A DNA stretch of 64,000 bases from CAZABG01 sp964460985 (GCA_964460985.1 CAYWQX010000004.1:33378-97377), one strand, 5' to 3'; counted from the stretch's first letter, positions 49,611 to 59,122 are shown. The notes: a model not told the origin generated them from the letters alone. Numbers and translations are program-made.

Positions 49611-49969
49611 TATTTAATCAATAGCTCGTAAGAAGATTGATCTAACAAATTTTCAATTTCCGTGGGATCAGAAATCTGAAGCTTAAAAATCCAGCCTGTT
49701 TTCTCAGGATCTTGGTTGATTATTTCAGGATTATTTTTTAAGGCTTCATTCACCTCCAAAACCGTTCCCGAGATAGGAGAATAGACGTCTGCGGCTGCTT
49801 TTGTAGACTCTAAAACCACCACTTCCTCGCCGGCTTTTACTTGTTTACCCACTTTAGGAAGCTCTACAAAAACGATATCGCCTAATTGATTTTGGGCATG
49901 GTTTGTAATACCAATCACGCCAACATTGCCTTCCGTGATAACCCATTCGTGTGTTTCTGTGTATTTCAT
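49610..49969 (-). CDS. gcvH: Glycine cleavage system H protein
   Basis: 119 residues, the lipoyl carrier that shuttles the aminomethyl group between P, T and L proteins. The lipoyl-lysine is in VVLESTKAAADVYSPISG (Lys near residue 56), with the downstream GTVLEVNEAL typical of the family. It starts TETHEWVITEGN, the usual H-protein N-terminus. The lipoate ligase at 17.9 kb is the likely modifying enzyme. C. trachomatis keeps only a gcsH relic of this system (CT282), so the full set here is an informative difference. Confidence 0.97.
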   Translation of the reverse strand: MKYTETHEWVITEGNVGVIGITNHAQNQLGDIVFVELPKVGKQVKAGEEVVVLESTKAAADVYSPISGTVLEVNEALKNNPEIINQDPEKTGWIFKLQISDPTEIENLLDQSSYELLIK

Positions 49970-49976
49970 AAATCCT

Positions 49977-50963
49977 TTAAATAAAGGGTGTTTTTACAAT
50001 GCGGCCCTTTTCTTGACGGCCTCTTATTTCGACAAATACTTCCTCCCCTAAGGGTAGCTTAGTTTGTATCAACGCAAGCGCAATAGCTTTTTGAAGTGTG
50101 GGTGAAAAGCCCCCTGAAGTGACCTTCCCGATTTTGTTATCCCGATGGAATACTGGAAAATCTTCGCGAGGGCACGCTTTTGAATCCATTTGAATGCCTA
50201 CAGCGTTAAATCGAGGCTCGTCCAAAGATTTTCCTAGATAGTCTTTCTCTTTCGCCGCCCAGGCTGAAATCGTCTCTTTAGGCATGAGCGTCTCATTTAA
50301 CTCATGACCGTAGAGAGCGTATCCTTTTTCCAAACGAAGAATATCTCTGGCTCCAAGGCCTGCCGGCTTCACTTTTTGAATAAGATCGTCCCAAAGAGGA
50401 AGAATTTTTTCAGAGGGGCCCAAAAATTCAAACCCTTTTTCCCCTGTGTACCCGGTCGATGAAATGACGATCCCATTTTCTTCACGAAAAGTAAAAGGGG
50501 TCATAGGAGGAAAATAACGCTCACTCTCAGGGCCTTGCAAAGCAATAATGCATCCTTCCCGAGGAAAAATATTCACTTTAAAACTGCCCTTAAAGTGATT
50601 CAGAAAGGCAAGATCAGCCTCCCTTCTAGACCCATTGGCCACCATGAAGAAATGATTTTTGTCTTTTCTTGAGATAAGCGTGTCATCTACGATCGTTCCA
50701 TGAGAATTCGTAATGAGGGTATAGGTAACGGAGCCGTTTTCTTTTTTAAGCTTATTCGTGGTGATTTTATCAAGAAAAGCTTCTGCCTCTTCCCCTTCGA
50801 TGTCAATCCTAAGCATATGCGATACATCAAAGAGAGCGGCTTTTTGCCTCACCTGACTCCATTCATCCAGCGTACTTGAATAAACTAAAGGCAGCTCCCA
50901 TCCAAAGAAATCGATCATGCGAGCTTTAAGAGAGAGGTGACGATCGAAAAGGGGTGTTTTCAT
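49977..50963 (-). CDS. gcvT: Aminomethyltransferase (glycine cleavage T protein)
   Basis: 328 residues, a little shorter than E. coli GcvT. It moves the methylene carbon to tetrahydrofolate and releases ammonia. Seen: MIDFFGWELPLVY near residue 12, LFDVSHMLRIDIEG near residue 43, TGYTGEKGFEF near residue 170, and GLGARDILRLEKGYALYGHEL near residue 201 in two parts. It is the first of the four gcv genes and follows the CBM9-like gene by 25 bases. The dihydrolipoyl dehydrogenase (L protein) is expected elsewhere. Confidence 0.95.
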   Translation of the reverse strand: MKTPLFDRHLSLKARMIDFFGWELPLVYSSTLDEWSQVRQKAALFDVSHMLRIDIEGEEAEAFLDKITTNKLKKENGSVTYTLITNSHGTIVDDTLISRKDKNHFFMVANGSRREADLAFLNHFKGSFKVNIFPREGCIIALQGPESERYFPPMTPFTFREENGIVISSTGYTGEKGFEFLGPSEKILPLWDDLIQKVKPAGLGARDILRLEKGYALYGHELNETLMPKETISAWAAKEKDYLGKSLDEPRFNAVGIQMDSKACPREDFPVFHRDNKIGKVTSGGFSPTLQKAIALALIQTKLPLGEEVFVEIRGRQEKGRIVKTPFI

Positions 50964-50988
50964 GATGAGGCATCATGAATTATTCAAA

Positions 50989-51633
50989 TCATTTTGTCAA
51001 AGTAATGGATGCCCAGAGACTGGGCTCTTGCTCAAGATTAAACTCTTCGGTTTTAACGGCAAAATGAATCGATCCGCCATACCTTTGATTAATGCGGTAG
51101 GTAAAACCGAGCCTTGAAAATTGATTGGGATCAAAGCCAAATAATGCCTCTTTTTTTATAAACCCTTTAAGCCTTGTGGTATCTCCTCGTTTGTGGACAA
51201 ATAGCTCTAAGTCTTTTGGGTTAGCAAGCTCGTGAGTATCCTCTTGCCTAAAACGGGTGATCTCCCCTTTCTGATGGCCATCGATAGCTTCCGGAAGAAA
51301 GTAAAAATGATGGCAAAAACGGGTGATCACGCTCCCCGTTTTAGAGTCGCGCGTATCAAAAAAGAGTTCTATAGAATCTCCGTCGATCAAGCTCGGAAAA
51401 TTGGGATGTTGAAAAGGCTCTTGGGTCTCCACTTGGAAAGCGATCCCCTCTTCACACCATCCCATGTTAAAATGAAAAGGGGTCTCCTCTCCACTTAAGA
51501 ATTGAGTAGAGGGAAACCTGAATTTTTTGTCATCGATACTCTCCTTCCAGCTTGTCTCCGCAATTTTTTTGCAATCGAGTGAGATTTCAAAAAAATTCAG
51601 CGGTGATAGAGGAAGAAAACCTTCGTCAAACAT
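50989..51633 (-). CDS. CBM9-like (carbohydrate-binding family 9/DOMON-like) protein
   Basis: 214 residues without a signal peptide or membrane segment, forming one beta-rich unit. The block SLIDGDSIELFFDTRDSKT (residues ~82-100) followed by HHFYFLPEAIDG matches the CBM9-type sequence seen in xylanase and sugar-binding proteins, and appears in uncharacterised chlamydial proteins. Ligand unknown; it may bind a sugar or a small metabolite in the cytosol. It overlaps the upstream PpiD-like gene by 8 bases and leads into gcvT, so it may be part of the same transcript, though it has no known link to glycine cleavage. Confidence 0.6.
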   Translation of the reverse strand: MFDEGFLPLSPLNFFEISLDCKKIAETSWKESIDDKKFRFPSTQFLSGEETPFHFNMGWCEEGIAFQVETQEPFQHPNFPSLIDGDSIELFFDTRDSKTGSVITRFCHHFYFLPEAIDGHQKGEITRFRQEDTHELANPKDLELFVHKRGDTTRLKGFIKKEALFGFDPNQFSRLGFTYRINQRYGGSIHFAVKTEEFNLEQEPSLWASITLTK

Positions 51634-53983
51634 CTTGAGGAACCGGTATCTCTAAAGGTTCCATCTCCTCCGCCGACTGATTCATGTAGTCGAAAGAGAT
51701 GGCTTTCTTATCTTTAAGAAGCGGAATCATGTCATTGAGCTGAGCTCTTTTAGCTTCATTACCAAGCACATACACAAGTTCCAAAATCTCATCAAATTGA
51801 GCCTGTGCAAACGACTCTTTCTCGTTAGATATCAATCTAAAGAGGGATATATCGCCATTCGGAGGCGTAATAACTTGAGACCATTCATTCGGCTTCAGGT
51901 TGAAAAGAGTCGATTTATAATCGAGGCTGTCCTTTGACGACCTAGTGATCTTCTTTTCTTCTTTCTTCCATGCGAACTGCTCTTCATACGAGAGTCGTGG
52001 CGAAAGCTTTCCGGACTCCTCTGTAAGATTGGTATTTTTAGCCAGGAGAGGATTTTTCTTGATCTCTTCCGCGCTATTTAAAAATCTGTAAGAGGCTGCG
52101 ATATCAGGAATCAGGCTTGCAGGCGCTTTATCTTTTAAAGAGGATTTAACCGACGTTCTGATCGAACTAATCACAGGCTCGAAATAGAGAGCTAGCACAT
52201 CCGATTCTACCTCTTCGTAAGGCTTATATCCTTTATCGGTTTTGAACTCAGGCTTATCTCCTCTCACCTGAACATAGTAGGGCTCCAGCTTATCCTTGAT
52301 AAGCTGTGGAAGCACTGTATTTTTAGCTTCTTCAAACGTGAGGAGTTCAAATCCTTTAGAGCGATCGAGTACCTTGAAGGAATAGGTTGTTTTCCCATCT
52401 TGAGAGTAAAGCTCAACGCTATCGTTTTTATCCAATTTATCTATCAGCTCTTGTCTATTTTTAAGGGAGGGAAGAGGATCGGATCCACCTTTCAATGTCA
52501 CAGCCATTTCCCGCACCTTGGGATCGACAGAGGCCATTGTTTCTTGCACCCATTCAGGATGAGCCGAAACAATCTGGCTTCTTGCAAATTGATCTACCCG
52601 CGCACGCATTTTATCATCGAGGGCATCGAGGGCCGCCACTCTTTGTTCTAAAGTGTCCCCTTTTTTAATCCCCAAGTCAGGAAACTCTTTTTGGAGTTTG
52701 AGGAAGTTGTCAGGAGATGTTTGCCAGGCTAAAGTATCTCTTAAAGAAATTCTTCCTTCTAAACCTTTTTCAGTCACTTGTCTGACTTCAACTAAGTATC
52801 TTTTCTGAATAAGTTCAGGCGTCTCTTTTCTAATCTCTTCAATCGACTTCGACGTTTTTGGAAGAGCTAAATCGCCGGGCTTTGAATTCGACGTCAAAGC
52901 CACATAAGTTTCAAACAGGGCCAAACTTTTCATTTCATTTAAGTGAAGCGACTCGGGAAGTCTATAAAGCTCCCCTTTAATGGTCGCTTCGGCAAACTCA
53001 TGGAACGAGGAGAAGGTTTTAGGATCTACAAATTGGGCGTTGGCAACGTCGTTAAAAAGCCTTCTAAAGAGAAGCACTTTTTGCCAAACTTTTACGGCCT
53101 TAGCAGTATCAAAACCCATCCTTCTAAGCTGCTCATTCATGTAGTCGGCGCGATTTGCAAACGGCATCTCATTCATCGATTTCAGCTCTTGAAAGCTTTG
53201 ATCCACGTTTCTGACAAGATCGGCGTACGCCTCTTCCTTGGAAACAGAGTACCCTTTAGCTTCCGCGATATCGGCGGCATTGTAGATAAATTGAGAGACT
53301 AGCCTTGTAAACTTAGGACCAAACCAATCGTCGATACTATGGTAGCCAAATAAACTTAAATCAAGCTGGGAAAGCATAGGATCGGGCTTAAGCCAGCCAT
53401 ATTGTCTTTCCTGATACCGAATAACTTGAGCGAGCATACCGGCCGGAAATCTTTTTTCAGCCAAATATAAACTGGTTCTAGCTTCCAAAGCAGATCTGCT
53501 CGTCGGATCGACACTAGATTGAAGGAAATTTAAATCGCGATTGATGGAGGGGGCAAAATAATTCCAGGCTGTTTCTGCAGAAAGAAAGGGAGCTTCGGCA
53601 TTTCTGTAGGGTTTATACCCTCTTTCTCTCGCCATTTTAGCTTCAAGATCTTTTTTCAATTCGGGCGAAAAAGCTTGAATAAGCTCAACTCCAAGACCTG
53701 TTTCAAGGAAATCTTTTCTGATGACGCCATCGTTTAAAAAGTTGGGGCCCCAACTGCTTCCATAATATTGCTTGTCAAAGATATCGCTCGATAAGAAATA
53801 GGCCATCGTTTCAAGCTCGCCGCGGGTCACCTTTTCACCGGTAGTCGTGGTGAAAGCAACCTGCTCATGAATATTTGATCCTTGCATAGAACCGTATGTT
53901 CCAAAGAAGGAGAAAGAAATTACAATTATCGTTGTAATGACGACGTAGAAATACCACTGATATTTTTGAATAAAGCGGATCAT
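51626..53983 (-). CDS. Membrane-anchored periplasmic chaperone, SurA_N/PpiD-like
   Basis: 785 residues with one N-terminal membrane helix at ~10-31 (FYVVITTIIVISFSFFG) and a large, mainly helical periplasmic part. The organisation (anchor, SurA-like N-terminal chaperone helices at ~40-330, C-terminal helical region to 785) resembles PpiD/SurA-N proteins that help outer-membrane and secreted proteins fold. I see no parvulin motif with its conserved Leu/Met/Phe-His residues, so a peptidyl-prolyl isomerase activity is not supported. It begins 36 bases after the tatD stop, in a run starting at dsbD, so an oxidative-folding context is likely. Confidence 0.7.
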   Translation of the reverse strand: MIRFIQKYQWYFYVVITTIIVISFSFFGTYGSMQGSNIHEQVAFTTTTGEKVTRGELETMAYFLSSDIFDKQYYGSSWGPNFLNDGVIRKDFLETGLGVELIQAFSPELKKDLEAKMARERGYKPYRNAEAPFLSAETAWNYFAPSINRDLNFLQSSVDPTSRSALEARTSLYLAEKRFPAGMLAQVIRYQERQYGWLKPDPMLSQLDLSLFGYHSIDDWFGPKFTRLVSQFIYNAADIAEAKGYSVSKEEAYADLVRNVDQSFQELKSMNEMPFANRADYMNEQLRRMGFDTAKAVKVWQKVLLFRRLFNDVANAQFVDPKTFSSFHEFAEATIKGELYRLPESLHLNEMKSLALFETYVALTSNSKPGDLALPKTSKSIEEIRKETPELIQKRYLVEVRQVTEKGLEGRISLRDTLAWQTSPDNFLKLQKEFPDLGIKKGDTLEQRVAALDALDDKMRARVDQFARSQIVSAHPEWVQETMASVDPKVREMAVTLKGGSDPLPSLKNRQELIDKLDKNDSVELYSQDGKTTYSFKVLDRSKGFELLTFEEAKNTVLPQLIKDKLEPYYVQVRGDKPEFKTDKGYKPYEEVESDVLALYFEPVISSIRTSVKSSLKDKAPASLIPDIAASYRFLNSAEEIKKNPLLAKNTNLTEESGKLSPRLSYEEQFAWKKEEKKITRSSKDSLDYKSTLFNLKPNEWSQVITPPNGDISLFRLISNEKESFAQAQFDEILELVYVLGNEAKRAQLNDMIPLLKDKKAISFDYMNQSAEEMEPLEIPVPQDV

Positions 53984-54019
53984 ACAGCCTCGAAATTTGA
54001 GAAGAATAGTATCAAGAAC

Positions 54020-54766
54020 TCATTCCAAATGGAAGAGCTTTGTGGCGTTTAGAGCGGTTTCTTTAAGAATTTCTTCAAATGAAACTCCTCGAAGGTCGGC
54101 AATAAACTGCACCGTCTCCCTTAAAAAGGAGGGTTCATTTTCCTCTCCACGATGTTTTTGAGGAGCTAAGTAAGGGCAGTCTGTTTCAACAAGAAGGTAT
54201 TCGATCGGAATTTTTTTAGCGATGATTTGCAGCTCTAAACTTTTTTTGAAAGTGACAATGCCGCTAAAAGAGACGAAGAGCCCTCTTTCAATTCCTTCTA
54301 ACGCTTCATCGTAGTTCCCTGTGAAACAATGAAGAACGCCTTTTCCTCCTCTAAAATGGATATCTAGCAAAGGAAATAAATCGGAAAAAGCGTCTCTGCA
54401 ATGAATCACAATCGGCTTGTTTAAGCTTTTAGCCAGCTCTAAATACTGGATAAATGCCCGGATTTGATCTTTTTTAGGCGAGTGCTCGTAGTAATAATCA
54501 AGTCCGGTCTCTCCGATTGCTACGAGATCACCCGCATGTTTTTCGAGAATTTTTGGATCGACGATTCCCTCTTTCACATCATGGGGAGTGGTAGAGCAAG
54601 TATTAAAGATTTTGGGATATTTTTTCTTTAACTCAATCCCTTTGATCAGGCTGTCGTAATCGGTCGCAATATTGACTATTTTAGCGATCTCCTGGGCTCT
54701 ACCCAGAAGATCATCCACTTTGCCATACAGCTTGGAAGAGGTTAAATGGGCGTGCGAATCAATCAC
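54020..54766 (-). CDS. tatD: TatD-family metal-dependent hydrolase (DNase-like)
   Basis: 248 residues. TatD is a TIM-barrel metallohydrolase with DNase activity and a role in DNA repair or turnover. Metal-binding residues: MIDSHAHL near residue 1, ETGLDYYYEHS near residue 87, VIHCRDAF near residue 120, HCFTGN near 147 and ETDCPYLAPQKHRGEENEP near residue 192. The start overlaps the dsbD stop by 4 bases (ATGA). The tatD-dsbD order matches CT594-CT595. Confidence 0.95.
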   Translation of the reverse strand: MIDSHAHLTSSKLYGKVDDLLGRAQEIAKIVNIATDYDSLIKGIELKKKYPKIFNTCSTTPHDVKEGIVDPKILEKHAGDLVAIGETGLDYYYEHSPKKDQIRAFIQYLELAKSLNKPIVIHCRDAFSDLFPLLDIHFRGGKGVLHCFTGNYDEALEGIERGLFVSFSGIVTFKKSLELQIIAKKIPIEYLLVETDCPYLAPQKHRGEENEPSFLRETVQFIADLRGVSFEEILKETALNATKLFHLE

Positions 54767-56895
54767 TTTTCTTCTATCTTGTTCAATGCCGCCTTGATTG
54801 TATCAGGGGTGAGAACTTGTGGCAAGATTTGCGGTTCATCATCCGGATCTTTGCCATAGAGAAGATAAAGCGGAACTCCCGATCTTCCGAATTTTTTAAG
54901 CTCCTCGGTAATCACAGGATCCTTTTTAGTCCAGTCTGCCTTCATCCGAACCACGCCCATCTCGTTCATTTTGTCTTCGATTTCACTATTTACCAAAACT
55001 AAATGATTCGTTTGGCAAATCAAACACCATTTCGCGGTAAAATCGATAAACACAGGAGTGCCTTGCTCTCTTAAAGCTTTTACCCTTTCAGGTGAAAAAT
55101 TCTCCCACTCATAGACATCCCCCGATGTTTCGGTTTTTACAGGCTCCGCCTGTAAATCGGACATACCGGATGCAAAAGAGGCCGTTTTGAAAGCTCCCAC
55201 TAAAGTCACGAGCACGACAAAAGAGCTCACAGTACGTATTTTTTTCGCCTTGGTAGGAATAGACCATTTTCCATAAATCCAGCTCGCAAACGCAATAAGC
55301 AAGTAGGCTGCAAGCAGTATAATCACGGCGTTTGCGCTTGTCTGGCTCATAAAAACCCAAGTGAGCCACAAAACAGAGAGCATCATTAAAAAGCCCATAA
55401 ACTGCTTTAGAGTCTCCATCCACTCGCCCGGTTTTGGAATAAAGCGGCTAAGCTTCGGAAACGCGGAAAGAAGAATATAAGGGGCTGCCATTCCCATTCC
55501 TAAGGCCGTAAAAATAATCAACGTTTCGTAGGCAGGCCTCGTAAAAGCATAGCCGATCGCAGAACCTAAAAAAGGTCCCGTACAAGGCGTAGCTACTGCT
55601 GTCGCAAGGACGCCACTAAAGAATGATCCTAGAGTGCTAGCTTTCTTTCTGCTCGATTGTTCCTTTTGCCCTGCCCATGAAGCCATGGAGCTGCCAAGTT
55701 CAAACACGCCGAACAAGCTTAGCGCCATGATGAGCATGACGGCTGCAAATAGGGCCACGAAAAGGGGATCTTGAAGTTGGAAGCCCCAGCCGACATTCTC
55801 GCCATAGCTTTTTAAAACAAGAAGCGCTCCTGCCAAGGCCCAGAAGGAAAGGATGACTCCTAATGCAAAACTTAAACCTTGTCTCAGCATAGCCGACCTA
55901 CTCGATCCTGCCATCTTTACAAACGACAGGACTTTTAAGGAAACGACAGGTAAAACGCAGGGCATTAAATTTAAAATCATACCCCCCAGAAAAGCGAAGA
56001 CGATAGCCAACCAGGTAGAGGACACTTCATCGGACGGCGGGACTGACAGTCTCTCTTTTATCTGAATATCGGAAGAGGCAATTTCTCGATTTAAGTCCGG
56101 CACCGGAACATGCACTTCAAAGCCTTTCCCATTCACCACCAGAACACCTTTTAAAGGCTCATGGAATGAATCTTCTGGAATGTGGAATGCCACAAGGCCA
56201 TCCACCCCTTCTGCGATAGAAAAGTGAGCCGCTGTCGGCTCATTTGGAAAAAATTGAGCTTCTTGAAGAGCCTCTTTATCGAATCCTTCAGCCTGAACTA
56301 AGCTTTCGAAAATATCCGCTTTTCGGTGAGTTTTAACATGTTTGGCAGGGGCCGGAATTTTAGCGCGGGCGCCTTCAAAATAGGAAGTTAAATGAGCGGT
56401 AGGAGTAGGGCTTAAATCACTGACCCTAAGCTCTTTTTCGCTTCTCTCACTACCCGGCTGGCAAGTCTCGTCGTTGCAAACGACATACTGCAGCTCCACT
56501 GCTATTTTAATTGTATCGCCTGTTTTTAAAGTGGGAGGGGGGAGGATTTTGGAGAGGAGGATCGTTTTTTCTTCGTATCCATACGTTTCAACGCCTCCAA
56601 ACCCGTATTTGTGAGGAACCGGCCATTCGACCGCTTCAACCTTGAAGCCTTCCGGCAAGGTCCAGTTTATTTGGGGGGCAATACCCGCTTCACCCGGGTT
56701 TTTCCAATAGAGGTGCCACCCCTTGTCGATCTCCACATCAAGAGCTACCCAAAAAGGGGTATCCTCCTTAACCTCAGTGCTTTCAGTTTTAAGGTCAAAA
56801 TGAATAGGAGATTCGCTGTTTCCTGCCGTAAAGCTCATAAGCAAGAGCCCTAGTACAAGAGTCTTGACAAATAGCGAAATCTTACTGTATGTCAT
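54763..56895 (-). CDS. dsbD: Thiol:disulfide interchange protein DsbD
   Basis: 710 residues. It carries reducing power from cytosolic thioredoxin to periplasmic proteins. Modules: signal segment ~7-24; an N-terminal alpha domain with the Cys pair in VVCNDETCQPG near residue 139; an eight-helix CcdA-like core with MPCVLPV and ATPCTGP (near 310 and 435) carrying the membrane Cys pair; and a C-terminal thioredoxin-like domain with AKWCLICQ near residue 625. All three Cys pairs are present, so it should be active. It diverges from tolQ with only 42 bases between starts. Confidence 0.95.
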   Translation of the reverse strand: MTYSKISLFVKTLVLGLLLMSFTAGNSESPIHFDLKTESTEVKEDTPFWVALDVEIDKGWHLYWKNPGEAGIAPQINWTLPEGFKVEAVEWPVPHKYGFGGVETYGYEEKTILLSKILPPPTLKTGDTIKIAVELQYVVCNDETCQPGSERSEKELRVSDLSPTPTAHLTSYFEGARAKIPAPAKHVKTHRKADIFESLVQAEGFDKEALQEAQFFPNEPTAAHFSIAEGVDGLVAFHIPEDSFHEPLKGVLVVNGKGFEVHVPVPDLNREIASSDIQIKERLSVPPSDEVSSTWLAIVFAFLGGMILNLMPCVLPVVSLKVLSFVKMAGSSRSAMLRQGLSFALGVILSFWALAGALLVLKSYGENVGWGFQLQDPLFVALFAAVMLIMALSLFGVFELGSSMASWAGQKEQSSRKKASTLGSFFSGVLATAVATPCTGPFLGSAIGYAFTRPAYETLIIFTALGMGMAAPYILLSAFPKLSRFIPKPGEWMETLKQFMGFLMMLSVLWLTWVFMSQTSANAVIILLAAYLLIAFASWIYGKWSIPTKAKKIRTVSSFVVLVTLVGAFKTASFASGMSDLQAEPVKTETSGDVYEWENFSPERVKALREQGTPVFIDFTAKWCLICQTNHLVLVNSEIEDKMNEMGVVRMKADWTKKDPVITEELKKFGRSGVPLYLLYGKDPDDEPQILPQVLTPDTIKAALNKIEEK

Positions 56896-56937
56896 TATTG
56901 ATAATTCTTTACACTTTCTTTAAGTTTAGGACTTTCA

Positions 56938-57675
56938 ATGATTATACTTAATTTTTTATTAGTAGGCAATCCATTTTTTGATGCTTATAGTCAGTCAGAT
57001 TATTTAGGAAAGTTCATTTTTATATTATTAGTATTATTATCCGTAGTAAGTTGGATTATATTAATTCATAAAGTGTGGGTAACCTCCGAAGCTAAAAAAA
57101 ATTCTTTGCAGTTTTGGGAGACTTTTCAGCTCCAAAGAATGAATCCGTTGAGCTTAGAACTCGACCATTCCAAGATAAAAAGTAAAAAAAGCCCCTTTCA
57201 AGAGCTCTATATCTCTTTAAAAAAGCACACCCTTGACATGCTCCAAAAAAACCGCACCTTTAAAGGCAAAGACGACACCGCCTCCTTCCTCTCCCCAACC
57301 GACATCGATTTTGTCCAAGCACAGCTCATCTCCCAGGTCTCCACCGAAGCCAAAAATTTAGAAAAAAACCTGTTTATCCTCTCGACCGTAGTAACTCTTG
57401 CCCCCTTTCTCGGATTATTAGGTACCGTCTGGGGTATTTTAAATACTTTCTCTGAAATGCAGTCCGTTACCTCGGCCGGTTCGCAATCGGTTCTAGCCGG
57501 TCTATCGCTCGCCTTGGCTACCACGGTCTTAGGTCTTTTAGACGCCATACCTGCTTTAATTGGGTACAACTATCTCAAAAACTCGGTTCGAGATTTTGAG
57601 ACCGATATGCAAAGCTTTTCCAACGAAATGCTTGCCTCCGTGGAACTTCAATATCGACAAGTGGATATCCAATAA
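56938..57675 (+). CDS. tolQ: TolQ/ExbB-type proton channel subunit
   Basis: 245 residues with three hydrophobic segments (~20-42, 145-168 and 180-205). TolQ and TolR form the proton-motive-force motor that drives TolA and maintains outer-membrane contact during division. The GLLGTVWGILNTF motif (near residue 160) and the SVLAGLSLALATTVLGLL segment near residue 183 are the family's conserved channel helices. TolQ is preferred to ExbB because tolB and pal follow. C. trachomatis annotates its counterpart as exbB (CT596). It is the first gene of tolQRA. Confidence 0.95.
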   Translation: MIILNFLLVGNPFFDAYSQSDYLGKFIFILLVLLSVVSWIILIHKVWVTSEAKKNSLQFWETFQLQRMNPLSLELDHSKIKSKKSPFQELYISLKKHTLDMLQKNRTFKGKDDTASFLSPTDIDFVQAQLISQVSTEAKNLEKNLFILSTVVTLAPFLGLLGTVWGILNTFSEMQSVTSAGSQSVLAGLSLALATTVLGLLDAIPALIGYNYLKNSVRDFETDMQSFSNEMLASVELQYRQVDIQ

Positions 57676-58103
57676 TGGCACGCCCCTTCGCCTTTAAAAT
57701 CCAAAAGCCACCGATCGAAGAGCCAACCATTAACTTGACCGCATTGATCGACGTGGTTTTCGTCATTCTAATCATGTTCATCTTGATCGCGCCTCTCTTA
57801 GAGCTCGACCGGGTTGAACTCGCCGATGCTCCAACCGAGTCGCACGAAAACAATGTATCGGTTCAAGAAACAAGTCCGATTACATTGCATGTTCAAGCCG
57901 ATAATTCCGTCTGGCTGAACAAATCAGCGGTTAGCCTAAAAGAGCTTGCCTCCAAACTTAAAAAAATGAAGGCGGCCTACCCCAAAACAAGGCCGCAGAT
58001 TTTTCACGACCGAAAAGCGCAATTCGGAACTTACCAGTCGGTTAAAAACGCCCTTGAAGAGGCCGGCTTTAAAGAAGTTGACATTGTCCTAAAACCGGCT
58101 TAA
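57675..58103 (+). CDS. tolR: TolR/ExbD-type proton channel subunit
   Basis: 142 residues with one N-terminal membrane helix (~20-41) and a periplasmic domain. The essential membrane acid is the Asp in TALIDVVFVILIMF near residue 24. It shares one base with tolQ and ends 8 bases before tolA, so the three genes are one unit. The C-terminal PTRPQIFHDRKAQ-like stretch is the usual TolR/ExbD domain end. The pairing with TolB and Pal supports TolR over ExbD. Confidence 0.94.
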   Translation: MARPFAFKIQKPPIEEPTINLTALIDVVFVILIMFILIAPLLELDRVELADAPTESHENNVSVQETSPITLHVQADNSVWLNKSAVSLKELASKLKKMKAAYPKTRPQIFHDRKAQFGTYQSVKNALEEAGFKEVDIVLKPA

Positions 58104-58111
58104 AGAAAAAA

Positions 58112-59122
58112 ATGGCAGCGATTGCTCAAAGAGACAAGAGCCTTTTACCGATCTCGGCGGGGGTCATAGTTGTTCACTTCCTTCTGATTTTTTACTCCGC
58201 CCTTTTTTTTACCTCTCATATCCCGGTTCCTAAAGATCGGGACCGCCTCGTCGTTAAAACGGTAAAACTAAACCCCAAACAAAGCCAGTTCAACCCTCCT
58301 AAACAGGCCGCCCCGGCTCCAATCGCCCCTCCAGAACCTATCCCTGAGCCTGTCGCTGAAGTTGAACCGGCTAAACCGGAGCCTCTTCCCGAACCTGAAA
58401 AAATCCCGGAAAAAGCACCTGAACCTCTCCCAGAACCGGCTCCTAAGCCCGAATCTAAACCTGAGCCTAAACCAGTCGCACCCAAGCCTCTGCCCAAGAA
58501 AAAACCGGTCCTCAAAAAATCGGCTCCCAAAACACCCCCAAAACCTGTAAAAAAACAACCCCCTCCAAAACCCCCGGCGCCCGTCAAAAAGGAGACCCCC
58601 AAAAAAGCGGAACCAAAAAAAGAAACACCCAAAAAAGCGGCCGAAACTCCCCCGTCGCCTCCTCGCCCCGACCCCCAAATCGAAGCCAAAAAACAAAAGC
58701 AGAAAGCGCTCCTCGATAGCGCCCGCTCTGCTATCGCCAACGTTGATCGCAAAAGCGGCCAGATCAAAGAGACCGGCTCCCTCGAAAAAGTTGCGCTTCC
58801 TTCACAGTTGGGAGCTCTTAGCATTGACCTTCCCCAAATTTCTTCCGACTCAAATCTATCCGACAGGGAACGTAGATACCGGGATGAATTAGCCTCGCGG
58901 CTGAAATTGATGTTAAAACTTCCCGAATATGGCGTTGTAAAGCTGAAGCTTACACTCAACCGCCAAGGCAAGGTTACGGATGTGACTATTATTCAATCTG
59001 ATAGCGCTGCAAATAAATCACACATCAAGAAGGCGCTTCCATCACTCACATTCCTCAGTTTTGGTGATAATTTCCCTGGATTAGATTCGTATACCTTCCA
59101 AGTCACGCTTAATTCAGAGTGA
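58112..59122 (+). CDS. tolA: TolA/TonB-like energy transducer with Pro/Lys-rich spacer
   Basis: 336 residues. One membrane helix (~13-34), then a long Pro-Lys-Glu-rich low-complexity spacer (~60-190, with PEP and PKP repeats) and a C-terminal ~90-residue domain (LKLMLKLPEYGVVKLKLTLN) of the TolA/TonB C-terminal type that contacts outer-membrane partners. It corresponds to CT598 by position. The spacer should span the periplasm. The opposite-strand readings across this low-complexity stretch are artefacts. Its stop overlaps the inverted DUF2442 gene by 9 bases. Confidence 0.88.
   Translation: MAAIAQRDKSLLPISAGVIVVHFLLIFYSALFFTSHIPVPKDRDRLVVKTVKLNPKQSQFNPPKQAAPAPIAPPEPIPEPVAEVEPAKPEPLPEPEKIPEKAPEPLPEPAPKPESKPEPKPVAPKPLPKKKPVLKKSAPKTPPKPVKKQPPPKPPAPVKKETPKKAEPKKETPKKAAETPPSPPRPDPQIEAKKQKQKALLDSARSAIANVDRKSGQIKETGSLEKVALPSQLGALSIDLPQISSDSNLSDRERRYRDELASRLKLMLKLPEYGVVKLKLTLNRQGKVTDVTIIQSDSAANKSHIKKALPSLTFLSFGDNFPGLDSYTFQVTLNSE

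Noticed and set aside
57675..57690. TGGCAC near the tolR start as a sigma-54 -24 element
   Set aside because: No TTGC at the correct spacing follows and it lies inside tolQ/tolR coding overlap.
58216..58971. Long minus-strand reading frames rich in Gly/Phe/Ser opposite tolA
   Set aside because: They are the complement of the Pro/Lys-rich low-complexity spacer of tolA, which suppresses stops on both strands; no domain or ribosome site supports them.
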